Counted from the stretch's first letter, positions 42,363 through 52,345 are shown. The stretch: DNA of 64,000 bases from Nostoc sp. NIES-3756 (GCF_001548375.1 NZ_AP017295.1:5780001-5844000), one strand, 5' to 3'. Notes: a model not told the origin generated them from the sequence alone. Program-made: numbers and translations.

Positions 42363-45300
42363 TCAACCACGTTTAATTAAACTAGCAACAACTGTAGCTA
42401 ATTCTGTGGGTTCTATAGGTTTAGGTAAATGTAACTGGAATCCTTCTTGAATGGCTCTGGTTCTATCTTCGGCTCTAGCGTAAGCTGTTAAGGCTGCGGC
42501 GGGAATGTTTCCCCCTTGTTCTAGGGGTTGCTGGCGGAGTTGGCGAATTAAAGCATAGCCATCTTCTTGTGGCATACCAATATCACTGACCAAAACATCT
42601 GGTTTCCATTGAGGAATTATATTTAACGCTTCTCGTGCTGTTCCTACAGCTTTGACTTCGGCTTGGCATTGGCTTAAAACTGTGGCAATAAAATCACGAG
42701 AATCAGACTCATCATCTACTACCAATACTCGCACCCCTGCTAATGAAGGACATAGAGGTAAGGGGGTAGGCAGTTGTACTTGTTTGCTTGGTTCAATATT
42801 TGCTGTTTTATTTTCTGATAGCAGTGGCAATTGGACGCTAAAAGTCGCGCCTTTTCCTTCACCTGGGCTATCTACATGAACAGTACCCCCATGTAACTCA
42901 ACTAGATGGCGCACAATTGCTAAACCTAACCCTAAGCCGCCGTGGGATCTGGTGCTGGAACTATCAGCTTGGCGAAAGCGGTCAAAGACATAAGGTAAAA
43001 AGCTAGGATTAATTCCAATACCTGTATCTATGACTTGGATTTGTGCGTGGCTATTAGTAATTTTGGTGAGCTTAACTTCTACTTTGCCACCGGGGGGTGT
43101 AAATTTAATGGCATTAGTGAGTAAATTCCAAATAATTTGTTGTAAACGTTCTGGATCACCAGAAACTTGTAATGGTGGATTTTCTGTAACTGGATGGTTG
43201 AGAAAAAATGTTAATTCAATATCTTTGGCTTGAGCTGCTAGGTTAATATTTTCAATTGCTGTTTCAATAATAGGAATTAAGTTGCAAGTGCTAACATTCA
43301 GACGTAACTTGCCTCTAATCATCCGGGAAATATCTAGTAAATCTTCGATCAGTTTGGTTTGGGCTTTGGCGTTGCGTTCGATTGTTTCTAAGCCTTTTGC
43401 AGTTTGTGCTTCACTCAACTTACGGGACTGTAACAATTGCGCCCAGCCAAGGATAGCATTGAGGGGCGATCGCAATTCATGAGATAAGATAGCCAAAAAC
43501 TCGTCTTTCACGCGATTGGCTTGTGTTAATTCCTCAGTTTGCCTTTGCAGGGAATTAATCAAATCGACTCTTTCCATTGCGATCGCAATTTGGTCGCAAA
43601 CCGCCTGCATCATGCCTTTTTGATTTTCGGTAAAAGCAGTACGAGTGCGGCTACCAAAGGAAAGTGTCCCCAACAGCTTACCCTGAGCAATTAAGGGATA
43701 ACAATAATAAGCATTAATACCAACAGAGCGAATTAGTTCAGTGCAAGGATCGGTTGATTGTTGGACATTCTCTACAGCAATAGAACAACGATTCTGTGCC
43801 ACCTTTCCACATACAGCTTGCCCAAAACTTAACCACTTCATTTCTTGCGCTAGTTCTGAGGAAATTCCTGTATAGGAAGCTAAACGCATAACCCGAGAAT
43901 TATCTTCTATTAGATAATTAAAATAAACATCCAGCCCAATTTGTTGTGCCAGTTTGCGGAAGCAACTATCAATCAGTGCTATTGGTTCTTGACTAGATAA
44001 TAAATCGTTGGCTGTACTAAATAGTAGTTTTAGTCTTTCATAACCCAAAGACAAAGCTTTTTCTGCCTGCTTAATTTGAGTTATATCCTGAAATACTAAT
44101 ACACAGGTTGCTGAGTAACCGTGCATAGCTGGCAGAGTATCGGCAAAGATGAGTAAAGATAGTACTTTATCTTGAGTGTGCCAGTCTACTTCTAGCCCAT
44201 GTAAACGCTCTCCCCTCGCCACCCGCACTCCTGGCATCTGATCGTTGGGGATGCGATTACCATTTGCATCTGTTAAATAATAGACAGTGTGATAATCTTC
44301 AGCTGGTACACCTGTTGGAAATTTACCTCCTGCTAATTCATCGGCAGCACGGTTGGCGAAGGTAACTATTGCTGTTTCTGGTTCAATAAACAGCAATGGT
44401 CTAGGCATAAGATTTAATACATCTTCTAGCCATTTCTGTTGGTTTCGCAGTATATCCTCTGTTTGTTTGCGTTGGGTAATATCTACAAAAGCACCAACAC
44501 ATCCTCTGGTTTTGCCTTCTTCATCAAACAGTGGGGCTACATACTCCAACAACTTGATAACTTGACCATTTTCATAAACTATATCCAACTCATAATCTAA
44601 AATTTCTACTCCGTGAGCAGCCGCATACTGCATTGGCAGTTCTTTTGGTAATAGTTCTTGACCGTCACGCAAGACCTTAAATGTTGTTGGTCTTTCTTGT
44701 AGCGGTGCGCTCAGTGAAGCGTTGGCATTTGGGGAAATCTGCAATTGTTTGGCAAAAGCCGGATTAATTTTAATACTTTGGCATTCTGGGTCTTCTGCTA
44801 TACCAATGCCAATAGGGATTACTTCCAGTAAAGTTTGCAACTCAGCAACACGGCGTTGTAAATCTTGATTAAGTTGGAGGATTTTTTGTTGTGCTTGTTG
44901 GCGTTCGCTTAAATCTAGGACAAAAGCAACGCCTTCTTCTCGTTTTTCTCCGAACAATACAAAACCAACTAATACGGGAATGCGACTACCATCTTGACGG
45001 ATATATTCTTTTTGGTATGGTGTACAAGCTCCTTGGGAGTTAGCCTGGGCTTCGGCAATAGCCTGCTCATCTAAATAGAGATACTCTGGTGGTGTGAGAT
45101 CATTCCATCTAAGTTCCCCCGTCATTAATTCCGCTTGAGAGTAACCAACCAGCTCTAAAAATGCGTCGTTTGCTTGTTGGATACCTCCGTAAATATCAGT
45201 AAATGTAATACCAATAATGTTGGCATCGACAAGGGTTGTCAATTTTTCTTCATAAGCTCTCAGGGTTTCCTGCGCGCGATCGCGTTGCTGGCTCAGAAGT

Positions 45301-46181
45301 TCTATAACTACCGCATTTTGCCAGATAATAATGGCAAAGATGACAATTAAAATTACGGCAAATGCCGAGACAGCAAAGGCTGGGTTATATCTTCCTGTTC
45401 TTTGTCCTTCTAGTATTAACCAACCGAGCAGTAAAGGTAAGGCGATCGCAGCTATTAGTAAGCGGCGTGCAATCTTACCGCCATAGCCATCGCTTAATAC
45501 TATCTTCATTAGCCCTTTCTCTGCCCACCCAGACAAAATGCCAATACACAGCACTATAAATAATAATGCTGTCTGCCAAGTCATAGATGTAACAGTAGCG
45601 CTAATTGTATAGAAAATTTCTACTTTATAGGCTATATCTATAACTACCTGCAAGGAAATCACAGTGGCGATCAGTGTTAGTATCTGCCCATACCAATAAC
45701 TGCGATGACTTCGCGGATGAATTAGCAATTCTAAAGCTATACCTATCAATAAGAAGTTAATTGCTGTATTCAGCCTCATCTGGAGGGGAGGTGATAGGGG
45801 AAAATTACCCAACAGCAGTTTATCAATTCCTAAATTCCACCCAAATAAATATTGACTAATTGTTAATACTGCAATGATGGTGACAGAAATTGTCAAAATT
45901 CTCGACAAATTTCTATCTAATTTTCCACTCAGATAGGAATTTGTTTCTCCTAAGCGTTTAGTTACTAACAGCCATACCAAAGTACCGCAAAGTATAAAGC
46001 ACAATGCTGTATTCGGTGACATGGTAACTTGATTACTCAAAAAAAAGGCTGAAAAAATTTTTAAATCAAGCAACCAACCAACTAATATTAAGCCACTCAC
46101 TAATGTAGCGATCGCACTTGCTACTTTTGCCACTAGTGAACTGTGCATATTTCCCAGCCGCAAGTGGTTTACTTCTAACAT
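42363..46181 (-). CDS. Multi-PAS/GAF membrane hybrid histidine kinase
   Basis: 1272 aa. The N-terminal 300 residues hold about eight membrane helices with GWLLDLKIFSAFFLSN at the start, perhaps a MASE-like sensor. Three PAS-type domains follow (about 310-430, 440-565, 570-690), then GAF (about 705-860). HisKA comes next with H903 or nearby in LSHELRSPLNAILGW, then the ATPase (QIIWNLLTNAIKFTPP, GGLGLGLAIV). The receiver at the C-terminus has its aspartate near 1197 in VLVSDIGMPQEDGY. It is a one-protein phosphorelay with unknown cue. Its 3' end lies 3 bp from the end of the GHL10 gene (convergent). Confidence 0.94.
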   Translation of the reverse strand: MLEVNHLRLGNMHSSLVAKVASAIATLVSGLILVGWLLDLKIFSAFFLSNQVTMSPNTALCFILCGTLVWLLVTKRLGETNSYLSGKLDRNLSRILTISVTIIAVLTISQYLFGWNLGIDKLLLGNFPLSPPLQMRLNTAINFLLIGIALELLIHPRSHRSYWYGQILTLIATVISLQVVIDIAYKVEIFYTISATVTSMTWQTALLFIVLCIGILSGWAEKGLMKIVLSDGYGGKIARRLLIAAIALPLLLGWLILEGQRTGRYNPAFAVSAFAVILIVIFAIIIWQNAVVIELLSQQRDRAQETLRAYEEKLTTLVDANIIGITFTDIYGGIQQANDAFLELVGYSQAELMTGELRWNDLTPPEYLYLDEQAIAEAQANSQGACTPYQKEYIRQDGSRIPVLVGFVLFGEKREEGVAFVLDLSERQQAQQKILQLNQDLQRRVAELQTLLEVIPIGIGIAEDPECQSIKINPAFAKQLQISPNANASLSAPLQERPTTFKVLRDGQELLPKELPMQYAAAHGVEILDYELDIVYENGQVIKLLEYVAPLFDEEGKTRGCVGAFVDITQRKQTEDILRNQQKWLEDVLNLMPRPLLFIEPETAIVTFANRAADELAGGKFPTGVPAEDYHTVYYLTDANGNRIPNDQMPGVRVARGERLHGLEVDWHTQDKVLSLLIFADTLPAMHGYSATCVLVFQDITQIKQAEKALSLGYERLKLLFSTANDLLSSQEPIALIDSCFRKLAQQIGLDVYFNYLIEDNSRVMRLASYTGISSELAQEMKWLSFGQAVCGKVAQNRCSIAVENVQQSTDPCTELIRSVGINAYYCYPLIAQGKLLGTLSFGSRTRTAFTENQKGMMQAVCDQIAIAMERVDLINSLQRQTEELTQANRVKDEFLAILSHELRSPLNAILGWAQLLQSRKLSEAQTAKGLETIERNAKAQTKLIEDLLDISRMIRGKLRLNVSTCNLIPIIETAIENINLAAQAKDIELTFFLNHPVTENPPLQVSGDPERLQQIIWNLLTNAIKFTPPGGKVEVKLTKITNSHAQIQVIDTGIGINPSFLPYVFDRFRQADSSSTRSHGGLGLGLAIVRHLVELHGGTVHVDSPGEGKGATFSVQLPLLSENKTANIEPSKQVQLPTPLPLCPSLAGVRVLVVDDESDSRDFIATVLSQCQAEVKAVGTAREALNIIPQWKPDVLVSDIGMPQEDGYALIRQLRQQPLEQGGNIPAAALTAYARAEDRTRAIQEGFQLHLPKPIEPTELATVVASLIKRG

Positions 46182-47036
46182 GGATAATTTGGTAACTTTC
46201 TTTACTTAGAATTTGAATATGCTTTATGAATTTATGCTTTTTGGGGATATAATTATTAAAACTACTATCCAACGGATTAATTTACATCTATCTATATATA
46301 GATTTTATTGCAGATGTATACCAAAGAGCATAAGGTATCAATATTTAATTAACTTTCATAAATTACAAATTTACAAAAGTCAAAAATTATTTCTTAATTA
46401 AAAAATATTAATTACTAAATTGCCTTGATATTTTTCTTTGTCTCTATGTGCTTTTTTGCCAAATATTTTCTAATCGCACAGACACAGCAGAAAGTTATAG
46501 TAACAAATTTATGTGGCAAAAGTTACACACATTAGGCGAGCGTAAATTGTGTTATGAAATTAAAAATCTGACTAATTTGTTATAACGGAATAAAATTTTA
46601 ATAATTTATACTTCGGAATTTACTATGAATTATAAAATAATTTTGGTATACTACAGAATACTAAGTCCAAAAATTAAACTTTTGGATTACCTAGTTACTC
46701 ATCAAGTCACTTTGCTACGGAGGATTAACTGCAAACACTTAAAACTAAAAGGAATAGACGGCAGTTTAGCATATCTGTCGATTTTTACACCGATGACATG
46801 AAGATGTAACATCAAACAACAGAAATGCGTACAGCACAAATTAAATCAAATATATGTAAAATACATGCGATTTTAATAAATTGAAAATTTTGTTAATTTT
46901 GATACAAAAAGTTATTAATATTTAAAAGCAATACTAGTAAATTTTTAGTTTTTTAGGTTTAGTCAAAACAATATCCAGTATTATCAAAAAAACTGGCAGT
47001 GGGATGTGGTGTAAAAATCAACAGAGGAGTGAAAAC
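46182..47036. other. Long AT-rich intergenic region
   Basis: 855 bp between the membrane kinase and the squalene/phytoene synthase-like gene. AT content is well above the neighbours in 46200-46440 and 46830-46990. Small open frames (for example 46213-46401) have no ribosome site and no coding character. No hairpin or repeat that I can support. It should carry promoters for both divergent genes. Confidence 0.5.
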
Positions 47037-47867
47037 ATGGATTTACGTAGGGATGCCTTGCAAATCCTCAAAGAAACTAGTCGAACTTTTTATATACCAA
47101 TTAGTATTTTACCCCCAGGATTACAAGAGGCAGTCGCGTCAGCGTACCTGTGTATGCGTGCCATAGATGAAATTGAAGACCATCCCACCTTAGATAACCC
47201 CACAAAGGCAAAACTGCTGCATTCGATTAGCTTAACCTTACAAGCCGGGGTTGATGGTTTTCCTGTTGATGCTTTCACATCTGGTTTTAGCGGTTACGAG
47301 AATACCTTAGAAGAAGTCACCATGAGGATTCGAGAATGGTCTCTGCTAGCACCAGAAACAATTGCACCGCGAATCTGGGATGCTACAGCAGCAATGTCAG
47401 ACCGTATGGCTTATTGGGCAGTTAACAATTGGAAAGTGCAGACAGAATCTGACTTAGACCGTTACACCTTTGGTGTTGCAGGTGCAGTCGGGTTGCTACT
47501 TTCAGATTTGTGGACTTGGTACGATGGCACACAAACCAACCGGACTTTAGCAATTGGTTTTGGTAGAGGTTTGCAAGCAGTCAATATCTTGCGTAACCAT
47601 GTGGAAGACTCACAACGCGGAGTCAGCTTCTTTCCCCAAGGTTGGAATGCAGCAAATATGCAGGAATATGCTCTGCGTAATCTCGCCCTAGCAGATGCTT
47701 ACACCCAAGCCTTACCTGATGGGCCTGCACTCAACTTTTGCCAAATCCCCTTGACATTAGCACACGGTACTGTTGATGCGATCGCTAACGGTAAAGAAAA
47801 ACTTAGCCGTAGCGATGTGATGGCACTCTTAGAACAAATCAATGGCTTGAATTTGAAAGCTGGGTGA
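47037..47867 (+). CDS. Squalene/phytoene synthase family protein
   Basis: 276 aa from the ATG at 47037, chosen because GAGGAG lies 9 bp upstream; an in-frame ATG at 47004 has no such site. Family signatures: SRTFYIPI near residue 16, first aspartate-rich motif MRAIDEIEDH (about 40-49), LLLSDLWTWYDG, and second motif NILRNHVEDSQRGVSFFP (about 184-201). Such enzymes condense two prenyl diphosphates head to head. It is shorter and different from typical CrtB, so product and substrate are uncertain. No terpene neighbour is seen. Confidence 0.88.
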   Translation: MDLRRDALQILKETSRTFYIPISILPPGLQEAVASAYLCMRAIDEIEDHPTLDNPTKAKLLHSISLTLQAGVDGFPVDAFTSGFSGYENTLEEVTMRIREWSLLAPETIAPRIWDATAAMSDRMAYWAVNNWKVQTESDLDRYTFGVAGAVGLLLSDLWTWYDGTQTNRTLAIGFGRGLQAVNILRNHVEDSQRGVSFFPQGWNAANMQEYALRNLALADAYTQALPDGPALNFCQIPLTLAHGTVDAIANGKEKLSRSDVMALLEQINGLNLKAG

Positions 47868-48212
47868 GGAGGTACAAGGGAAGGGGTAAGAGTGCAAGTT
47901 GCAGGGGAGACATAAAGGGTAAAGTTATTTACCCAGTACTTCTCAGGCTCTACTCCCTACTCCCTTACTATCAAACCAATTCAAAAAATCGGCTTTGCAT
48001 AAATGCGCCATGAATTAGCTAAGTATAATTATTCGTCTAGACGTTAATAATTTTCATTCAATCTAAATATTTCTACTATAAACGGAATAGTAATACTATA
48101 AGGCTAAACCGACGATATCAGTAATAGCCCTCAATTGATGCTGGGGAATAAACTTTAAGAAAGGTAAAATACAGAGATTATTGTGTGTTTCTTAAAATAG
48201 GCGATCGCCTTT
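47868..48212. other. Intergenic region before the protein kinase gene
   Basis: 345 bp. It has purine-rich low complexity just after the prenyl-synthase stop, CTACTCCCT tracts near 47950, and a HIP1 site (GGCGATCGC, about 48199-48207) that sits 5 bases before the kinase ATG. No gene or terminator hairpin can be supported. Confidence 0.45.
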
Positions 48213-49649
48213 ATGTTGGGTCGGTTACTAGACGGACGGTATCGAATTATTCAAATTTTGGGTTCGGGTGGCTTTAGTAAAACCTATATTGCTGAAGACA
48301 CTAAACTTTATAATACCCAATGTGTTGTCAAGCAGCTCAAGCCGCAAGTTAACGAGCCTACGACTTTGCAGTTAGCTAGAAGATTATTTGATTCAGAGGC
48401 TCAACTGCTGCATGAATTGGGTTATCATGACCAAATTCCACAATTATTGGCACATTTTGAAGAAAATGAAGAATTTTATCTAGTTCAGCAGTTGATTGTT
48501 GGTCATCCTTTAAATAGAGAACTGACTCCTGGACAAAAGTGGAGTGAGGATTACGTAATTAATCTGTTAATCAACATTCTGCAACCATTGGCTTTTGTTC
48601 ATGAACATCATGTTATCCATAGAGACCTTAAACCCTCTAACTTAATTCGACGACATAGTGATGGCAAGATTGTTTTAATTGACTTTGGGGCAGTTAAACA
48701 TATCAGTACTCAAATAGCTAGTGTTCCAGACAGAACTAAAATGACGGTCAGCATTGGTACGCCTGGTTATATGCCTAGCGAACAAAGTCGAGGTAATCCT
48801 AAGTTTAGTAGCGATATTTATGCTGTCGGCATAATTGGCATACAGGCTTTAACGGGATTAATGCCTGACCAGTTACCAGAAGAAGACCATGCACAGATGA
48901 GGTGGCGACACTTAGTAGATATTAGCCCTAAGTTGGCAGATATTTTAGACCGAATGGTGCGCTATGACTTTCGGCAGCGATATCAATCAGCAACACAAGT
49001 TTTACATATTGTGCAAGAGTTGACAAATTCTCATACAGCACAACCACCGTTAATCACCATTACTTACCCACCAATTAATCAACTAAGTCATCGACAAAGA
49101 ACATTGTACTCTCCATCTCCTCCAGCTTTACCTCAATATTGTCAAGAAACTGCTTTGCCAAATGAAGTTTTACCTAGTGAAATATCTACAGTAATAGCAC
49201 CTTACATAAAAGTAGGATGGGGTTTTTATCTCCAATGGGTGTTTATGACTTTTTTTGGTTACGTAGGAGGACTTTTAATTGGATTTAATTTTCTAGCGGT
49301 AGCTGGAGATTTCGCGGCTGTTTGTTTTTGGGGGTTAGCAATTGGTGTTAAGCAGTGGATAATATTACGCCGTAAAGTTTTTCGTCCTTCGTGGTTGTGG
49401 ATATTTACAACTACCCTATCTGTAATTATTCCTTTCTTTTTAGTAGGAGGGTTAAATAACTTTCAGAACTTTGCTATTTTACATGGATTAAGCGTTGGGA
49501 TTGCACAGTGGTTAGTTTTACGGCGATTAGTTTATAAAGCAGGTTGGTGGATACTAGTAAATGCTGTTGGCGGTTGGGTTGGAGGCATTATTTCTGGGGC
49601 TGTCTTAGTTTGGTTGTTGCGAAATCCCAAAATCTCTAACAAAGCTTGA
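48213..49649 (+). CDS. Membrane-anchored Ser/Thr protein kinase
   Basis: 478 aa. Hanks-type kinase from residue 8 to about 270: Gly-rich loop GSGGFSKTY, lysine in CVVKQL, catalytic loop VIHRDLKPSNLI, DFG in LIDFGAVKH, and GTPGYMPSEQ. After a linker of about 60 residues the C-terminus has four membrane helices in two similar halves, each with a QW-(I/L)-(I/V)-LRR phrase (KQWIILRRKV and AQWLVLRRLV). This C-terminal module occurs in many cyanobacterial kinases; the ligand is unknown. A terminator follows at 49701. Substrates unknown. Confidence 0.94.
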   Translation: MLGRLLDGRYRIIQILGSGGFSKTYIAEDTKLYNTQCVVKQLKPQVNEPTTLQLARRLFDSEAQLLHELGYHDQIPQLLAHFEENEEFYLVQQLIVGHPLNRELTPGQKWSEDYVINLLINILQPLAFVHEHHVIHRDLKPSNLIRRHSDGKIVLIDFGAVKHISTQIASVPDRTKMTVSIGTPGYMPSEQSRGNPKFSSDIYAVGIIGIQALTGLMPDQLPEEDHAQMRWRHLVDISPKLADILDRMVRYDFRQRYQSATQVLHIVQELTNSHTAQPPLITITYPPINQLSHRQRTLYSPSPPALPQYCQETALPNEVLPSEISTVIAPYIKVGWGFYLQWVFMTFFGYVGGLLIGFNFLAVAGDFAAVCFWGLAIGVKQWIILRRKVFRPSWLWIFTTTLSVIIPFFLVGGLNNFQNFAILHGLSVGIAQWLVLRRLVYKAGWWILVNAVGGWVGGIISGAVLVWLLRNPKISNKA

Positions 49650-49700
49650 TTTTAACAGAAGTTACAGCCTATCGCAGGTAAATGAAATACGCCCCTCCTC

Positions 49701-49735
49701 GACCCTAACCTTGGCAAGACGGGTGGGGTCTTTTT
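49701..49735 (+). terminator. Rho-independent terminator after the kinase gene
   Basis: GACCCTAACC (49701-49710) pairs with GGGTGGGGTC (49721-49730) with one mismatch and one wobble, then five T. Confidence 0.85.
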
Positions 49736-50269
49736 GTATCTCACAAACTTGAAAATAGCGTTTTCCAATCTACTAAGGAAGTACAAATACTCTGCGCTCC
49801 TCTGTCTTGAAAAGTTTGCTCAACGGGGGTAACCGCCGCACGCAACTTTTCGCTGCGCTTTCCTCTGCAGCCCTCTGCGTTTAAAAAGAATAACTTTGCA
49901 CCTCATTTACTTAAGAATTACTATAATGTTTGTCTGGTTGGTAATAGAGAAAACTAATTATCAACCACAAGATATTATAAATATGGAAACAGATTTAATG
50001 TAATTGCTATATCTGAATTTTCAATTATAGATGAATTAGATTCTACACTATATTTAATTCGATTTTTTACTCATTATAAAAACTTCACTAATTTAAAATA
50101 GCTATTATTGCTTGAGAAACTTAAATTTCAAGCCGAATAGATTTACATTTGAATATCTTTATTTTAAAGAATAAATGAAATCTTCTTTATTGGCTTTTGT
50201 AAAAACCAAATTTGCCTGAAAATATCATGAGGTTCATATTAAAAATAAAATTTTGGGAGCTAAAGTTTA
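49736..50269. other. Intergenic region with repeat fragments
   Basis: 534 bp. The first 150 bp carry CTCTGCGCTCCTCTG and CTCTGCGTTTAAAAAG units of the CGCAGAGG family (about 49790-49885). The rest is very AT-rich, with many short frames lacking coding character. It leads to the Nif11 gene; its promoter is not clear. Confidence 0.5.
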
Positions 50270-50503
50270 ATGTCTCTACAACAAGCTCATGCTTTTTATG
50301 AATTTTTAATTTCCGACGAAGCTACTTATGAACAATATTTGAAGAAATGCTGTAGTCGAGGTTTAATGGACAGTTGTCATTGGGATAAAACTAAAATTAT
50401 TAATTTTGCATCTAAACTTGGTTATAAATTTGATGAAGATGAATTAGAGCAATTATGGTTTGAAGCAGAAGTTAGCACTATTGATCAAATGTCAATGGCA
50501 TAG
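50270..50503 (+). CDS. Nif11-domain small protein
   Basis: 77 aa. It opens MSLQQAHAFYEFLISDEATY, the hallmark of the Nif11 leader family, and continues with the helix CHWDKTKIINFASKLGYKFD and EDELEQLWFEAE. Nif11 peptides are widespread in N2-fixing cyanobacteria; some are leaders of ribosomal natural products with a Gly-Gly cleavage site. Here the C-terminus (VSTIDQMSMA) has no GG site and no core, and no lanthipeptide or nitrile-hydratase-type enzyme is near, so it is the stand-alone type. Three cysteines (CC at 27-28, C36) are present. GGGAG precedes the start. Function unknown. Confidence 0.85.
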   Translation: MSLQQAHAFYEFLISDEATYEQYLKKCCSRGLMDSCHWDKTKIINFASKLGYKFDEDELEQLWFEAEVSTIDQMSMA

Positions 50504-50547
50504 CTTTATATTACTGACGCATAAAAAGGAAAAATCAAGGGTTTTGC

Positions 50548-50682
50548 TCGTAGTAAGAACTTTAGCTCTCTCTGCGTTCCCTACGGGACGCTACGCGAAC
50601 GCATAGCGTGTCGTAGACAGACGCTCCGCGTTCGCGTAAGCGTCTCATAGAGAACAAAAAAGGACTAAAGTCCTTACTACGA
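50548..50682. repeat. MITE-like 135-bp element with 18-bp terminal inverted repeats
   Basis: Ends TCGTAGTAAGAACTTTAG (50548-50565) and CTAAAGTCCTTACTACGA (50665-50682) are inverted with 17 of 18 matches. The inside is itself palindromic (CGCTACGCGAACGC against GCGTTCGCGTAAGCG). It has no coding capacity. A short relative lies at 24694-24744. The remaining 50683-50893, upstream of rpoZ, has no other feature. Confidence 0.82.
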
Positions 50683-50893
50683 AATGAATCCTATTCTTTT
50701 TACATTACTTAACATAGTTCGGTTTTTTCAAGTCGTTTTACTTGTCCTTATTCCTCTACACCCAGTCTTAACAGACAATTTTGATGGGTAAGTCCTGTAA
50801 AATACAAGCAAGCTACACTTTCCGCCACTCTCCCATCCTCCCAGTCTTGATCAGTACTGCTAAACTAGGGTATGTCCCTAAGAACCCATTACT

Positions 50894-51130
50894 ATGCTCA
50901 AGCGTTCTAAGTTCGAGACAACCCAAACTCAGATTATGCACCGTGCTGAGGATTTAATTAGTGCAGCTTCAAATCGCTACCGCATTACGGTTCAGGTGGC
51001 AAATCGCGCTAAACGTCGGCGTTATGAAGAATTTGAAAGTGCTGAAGATGCCATGATGAAGCCAGTACTTAGGGCAATTATTGAAATGTCTGATGAATTG
51101 ACACAACCAGAAATCATTGGAGAACTATAA
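50894..51130 (+). CDS. rpoZ: DNA-directed RNA polymerase subunit omega
   Basis: 78 aa, the cyanobacterial type of omega. It binds beta' and helps polymerase assembly. Core motif [25 protein letters not shown]-like, with the RAEDL start (about 17-21) and the [20 protein letters not shown] stretch (about 28-47), is intact, followed by [18 protein letters not shown]. In cyanobacteria omega affects sigma-factor use. Its neighbours on the same strand are two small conserved genes; a spacer of 111 bp separates it from the next one. Confidence 0.93.
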   Translation: MLKRSKFETTQTQIMHRAEDLISAASNRYRITVQVANRAKRRRYEEFESAEDAMMKPVLRAIIEMSDELTQPEIIGEL

Positions 51131-51241
51131 AATATAGTGCTGAGTGCTGAGTTAATAGCTAATCACTCTGCACTTTATCTTCAGAGTCTTTGTTTTATCA
51201 AGAATAAGCTTCTGCTTTAGTCAACCCCTCAGTTTGTCATT

Positions 51242-51787
51242 GTGAAGTTGAAATCAGCGTTAATCACTGCCTTTGTGGTGGCGGGTGTTTTTGTATTCAG
51301 TGCAGGTAATTTGGCAAGTATGCAGCCTGCTGTTGCCCAAAGAATTAGTCCTGGGGAAGTTTGGCAGCTAGTATATCAACAATTGCCTGATTTTCCCAAA
51401 GAAAATCAATACCTCAATAAAGAGACTGGCAAAGTTGCTGAAAACAATACTTTGGTAACTCGCCTAATTAGATATCACATATACGTCAAAGAACGCGCCC
51501 CTAGTTATCGCCTAGATTGGAAGCTAACCCTAGCTGATTACCTGAATGCAAATGAAATTATGTATGAGAATACCTATCCAGGTAATGATACATTACGGCA
51601 GAATCCCTTAGATGGCGATCGCGCTGCTATTTCTCGCCTCAGTCGCACCCAACGCAATACCTTAGTACAAGTTTTAACGAATATCTTTAACGCCAATACC
51701 TCCACACAACCAACTTCACACCCCAACCCCAAACCCAAAACCACCCCAACCCCACCCCCAACAGGAGGCGCTGATCTCCTGAAGTAA
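51242..51787 (+). CDS. Exported conserved hypothetical protein
   Basis: 181 aa with a GTG start. A signal peptide (MKLKSALITAFVVAGVFVFS, then AGNLASMQPAVAQ) predicts export. The mature part begins RISPGEVWQLVYQQLPDFPK and contains LVTRLIRYHIYVKERAPSYR LDWKLTLADYLN-like sequence (about 78-108). The last 35 residues are Pro/Thr-rich (PNPKPKTTPTPPPTGG), a probable flexible tail. I recognise no enzyme family; it looks like a conserved cyanobacterial protein. The DUF1818 gene follows 19 bp later, so the two are probably cotranscribed. Confidence 0.78.
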   Translation: MKLKSALITAFVVAGVFVFSAGNLASMQPAVAQRISPGEVWQLVYQQLPDFPKENQYLNKETGKVAENNTLVTRLIRYHIYVKERAPSYRLDWKLTLADYLNANEIMYENTYPGNDTLRQNPLDGDRAAISRLSRTQRNTLVQVLTNIFNANTSTQPTSHPNPKPKTTPTPPPTGGADLLK

Positions 51788-51806
51788 CCACCTCATCATC
51801 ATTGTT

Positions 51807-52172
51807 ATGGAACGTCTCATTAAAAGCGGTGCTGGTTGGCGTATTGGCTGGAACCCCAACGCCACAGAATTTAAGGGTTTAGTTGGTACTGATGATTGGG
51901 CTATTGAATTAACCGAAGCTGAGTTGGATGATTTTTGTCGCCTCTTAGCCAAGCTAGGCAATACTATGCAGCAAATAAGCGCTGAATTAATGGATGAAGA
52001 AAAGATTGCCTGTGAAGCCGAAAGCGATTTATTATGGATGGAGGTAGAAGGTTATCCTCATGAATACAGTCTGCGCTTTATTCTGAATACAGGACGCTGT
52101 GCAGAAGGTAAATGGAATCCATCTGCTGTACCTAGTCTTGTGCAAGCCGTGGAAATGCTGAAAGTTTTCTAA
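51807..52172 (+). CDS. DUF1818 family protein
   Basis: 121 aa, soluble. The sequence matches DUF1818, a short cyanobacterial and plastid family: GAGWRIGWNPNATEFKGLVG (8-27), DDWAIELTEAELDDFCRLLA (29-48) and the C-terminal GKWNPSAVPSLVQAVEMLKV. Known members fold as a small alpha/beta domain of unknown role. It starts 19 bp after the exported protein gene and 51 bp before tRNA-Pro. Start ATG at 51807 is the only good one. Confidence 0.85.
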   Translation: MERLIKSGAGWRIGWNPNATEFKGLVGTDDWAIELTEAELDDFCRLLAKLGNTMQQISAELMDEEKIACEAESDLLWMEVEGYPHEYSLRFILNTGRCAEGKWNPSAVPSLVQAVEMLKVF

Positions 52173-52222
52173 GCTTACCCCTTGATTATTCTGTGAGTTT
52201 GCGCTAAGATAATAATTCTGAC

Positions 52223-52296
52223 CGGGGCGTAGCGCAGCTTGGTAGCGCGCCACTTTGGGGTAGTGGAGGTCGTGGGTTCGAATCCCGCCGCTCCGA
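52223..52296 (+). tRNA. tRNA-Pro (anticodon GGG)
   Basis: 74 nt with a full cloverleaf. The acceptor stem CGGGGCG (52223-52229) pairs with CGCTCCG (52289-52295) with one G-U pair; discriminator A at 52296. The anticodon stem CCACT/AGTGG holds loop TTGGGGT, so the anticodon is GGG, reading CCC and CCU. The T arm has the GGTTCGAATCC core. CCA is not encoded. A terminator follows at 52311. Confidence 0.97.
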
Positions 52297-52310
52297 TTAA
52301 CGAAGTCTAT

Positions 52311-52345
52311 AAACCTACTAGTCTTTAAGATTGGTAGGTTTTTTG
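52311..52345 (+). terminator. Terminator after tRNA-Pro
   Basis: Perfect 8-bp stem AAACCTAC (52311-52318) and GTAGGTTT (52334-52341) with partial pairing in the loop, followed by TTT. Confidence 0.85.

Noticed and set aside
46213..46401. 62-codon frame upstream of the membrane kinase
   Set aside because: AT-driven, no ribosome site, lysine/isoleucine/tyrosine-rich random composition.
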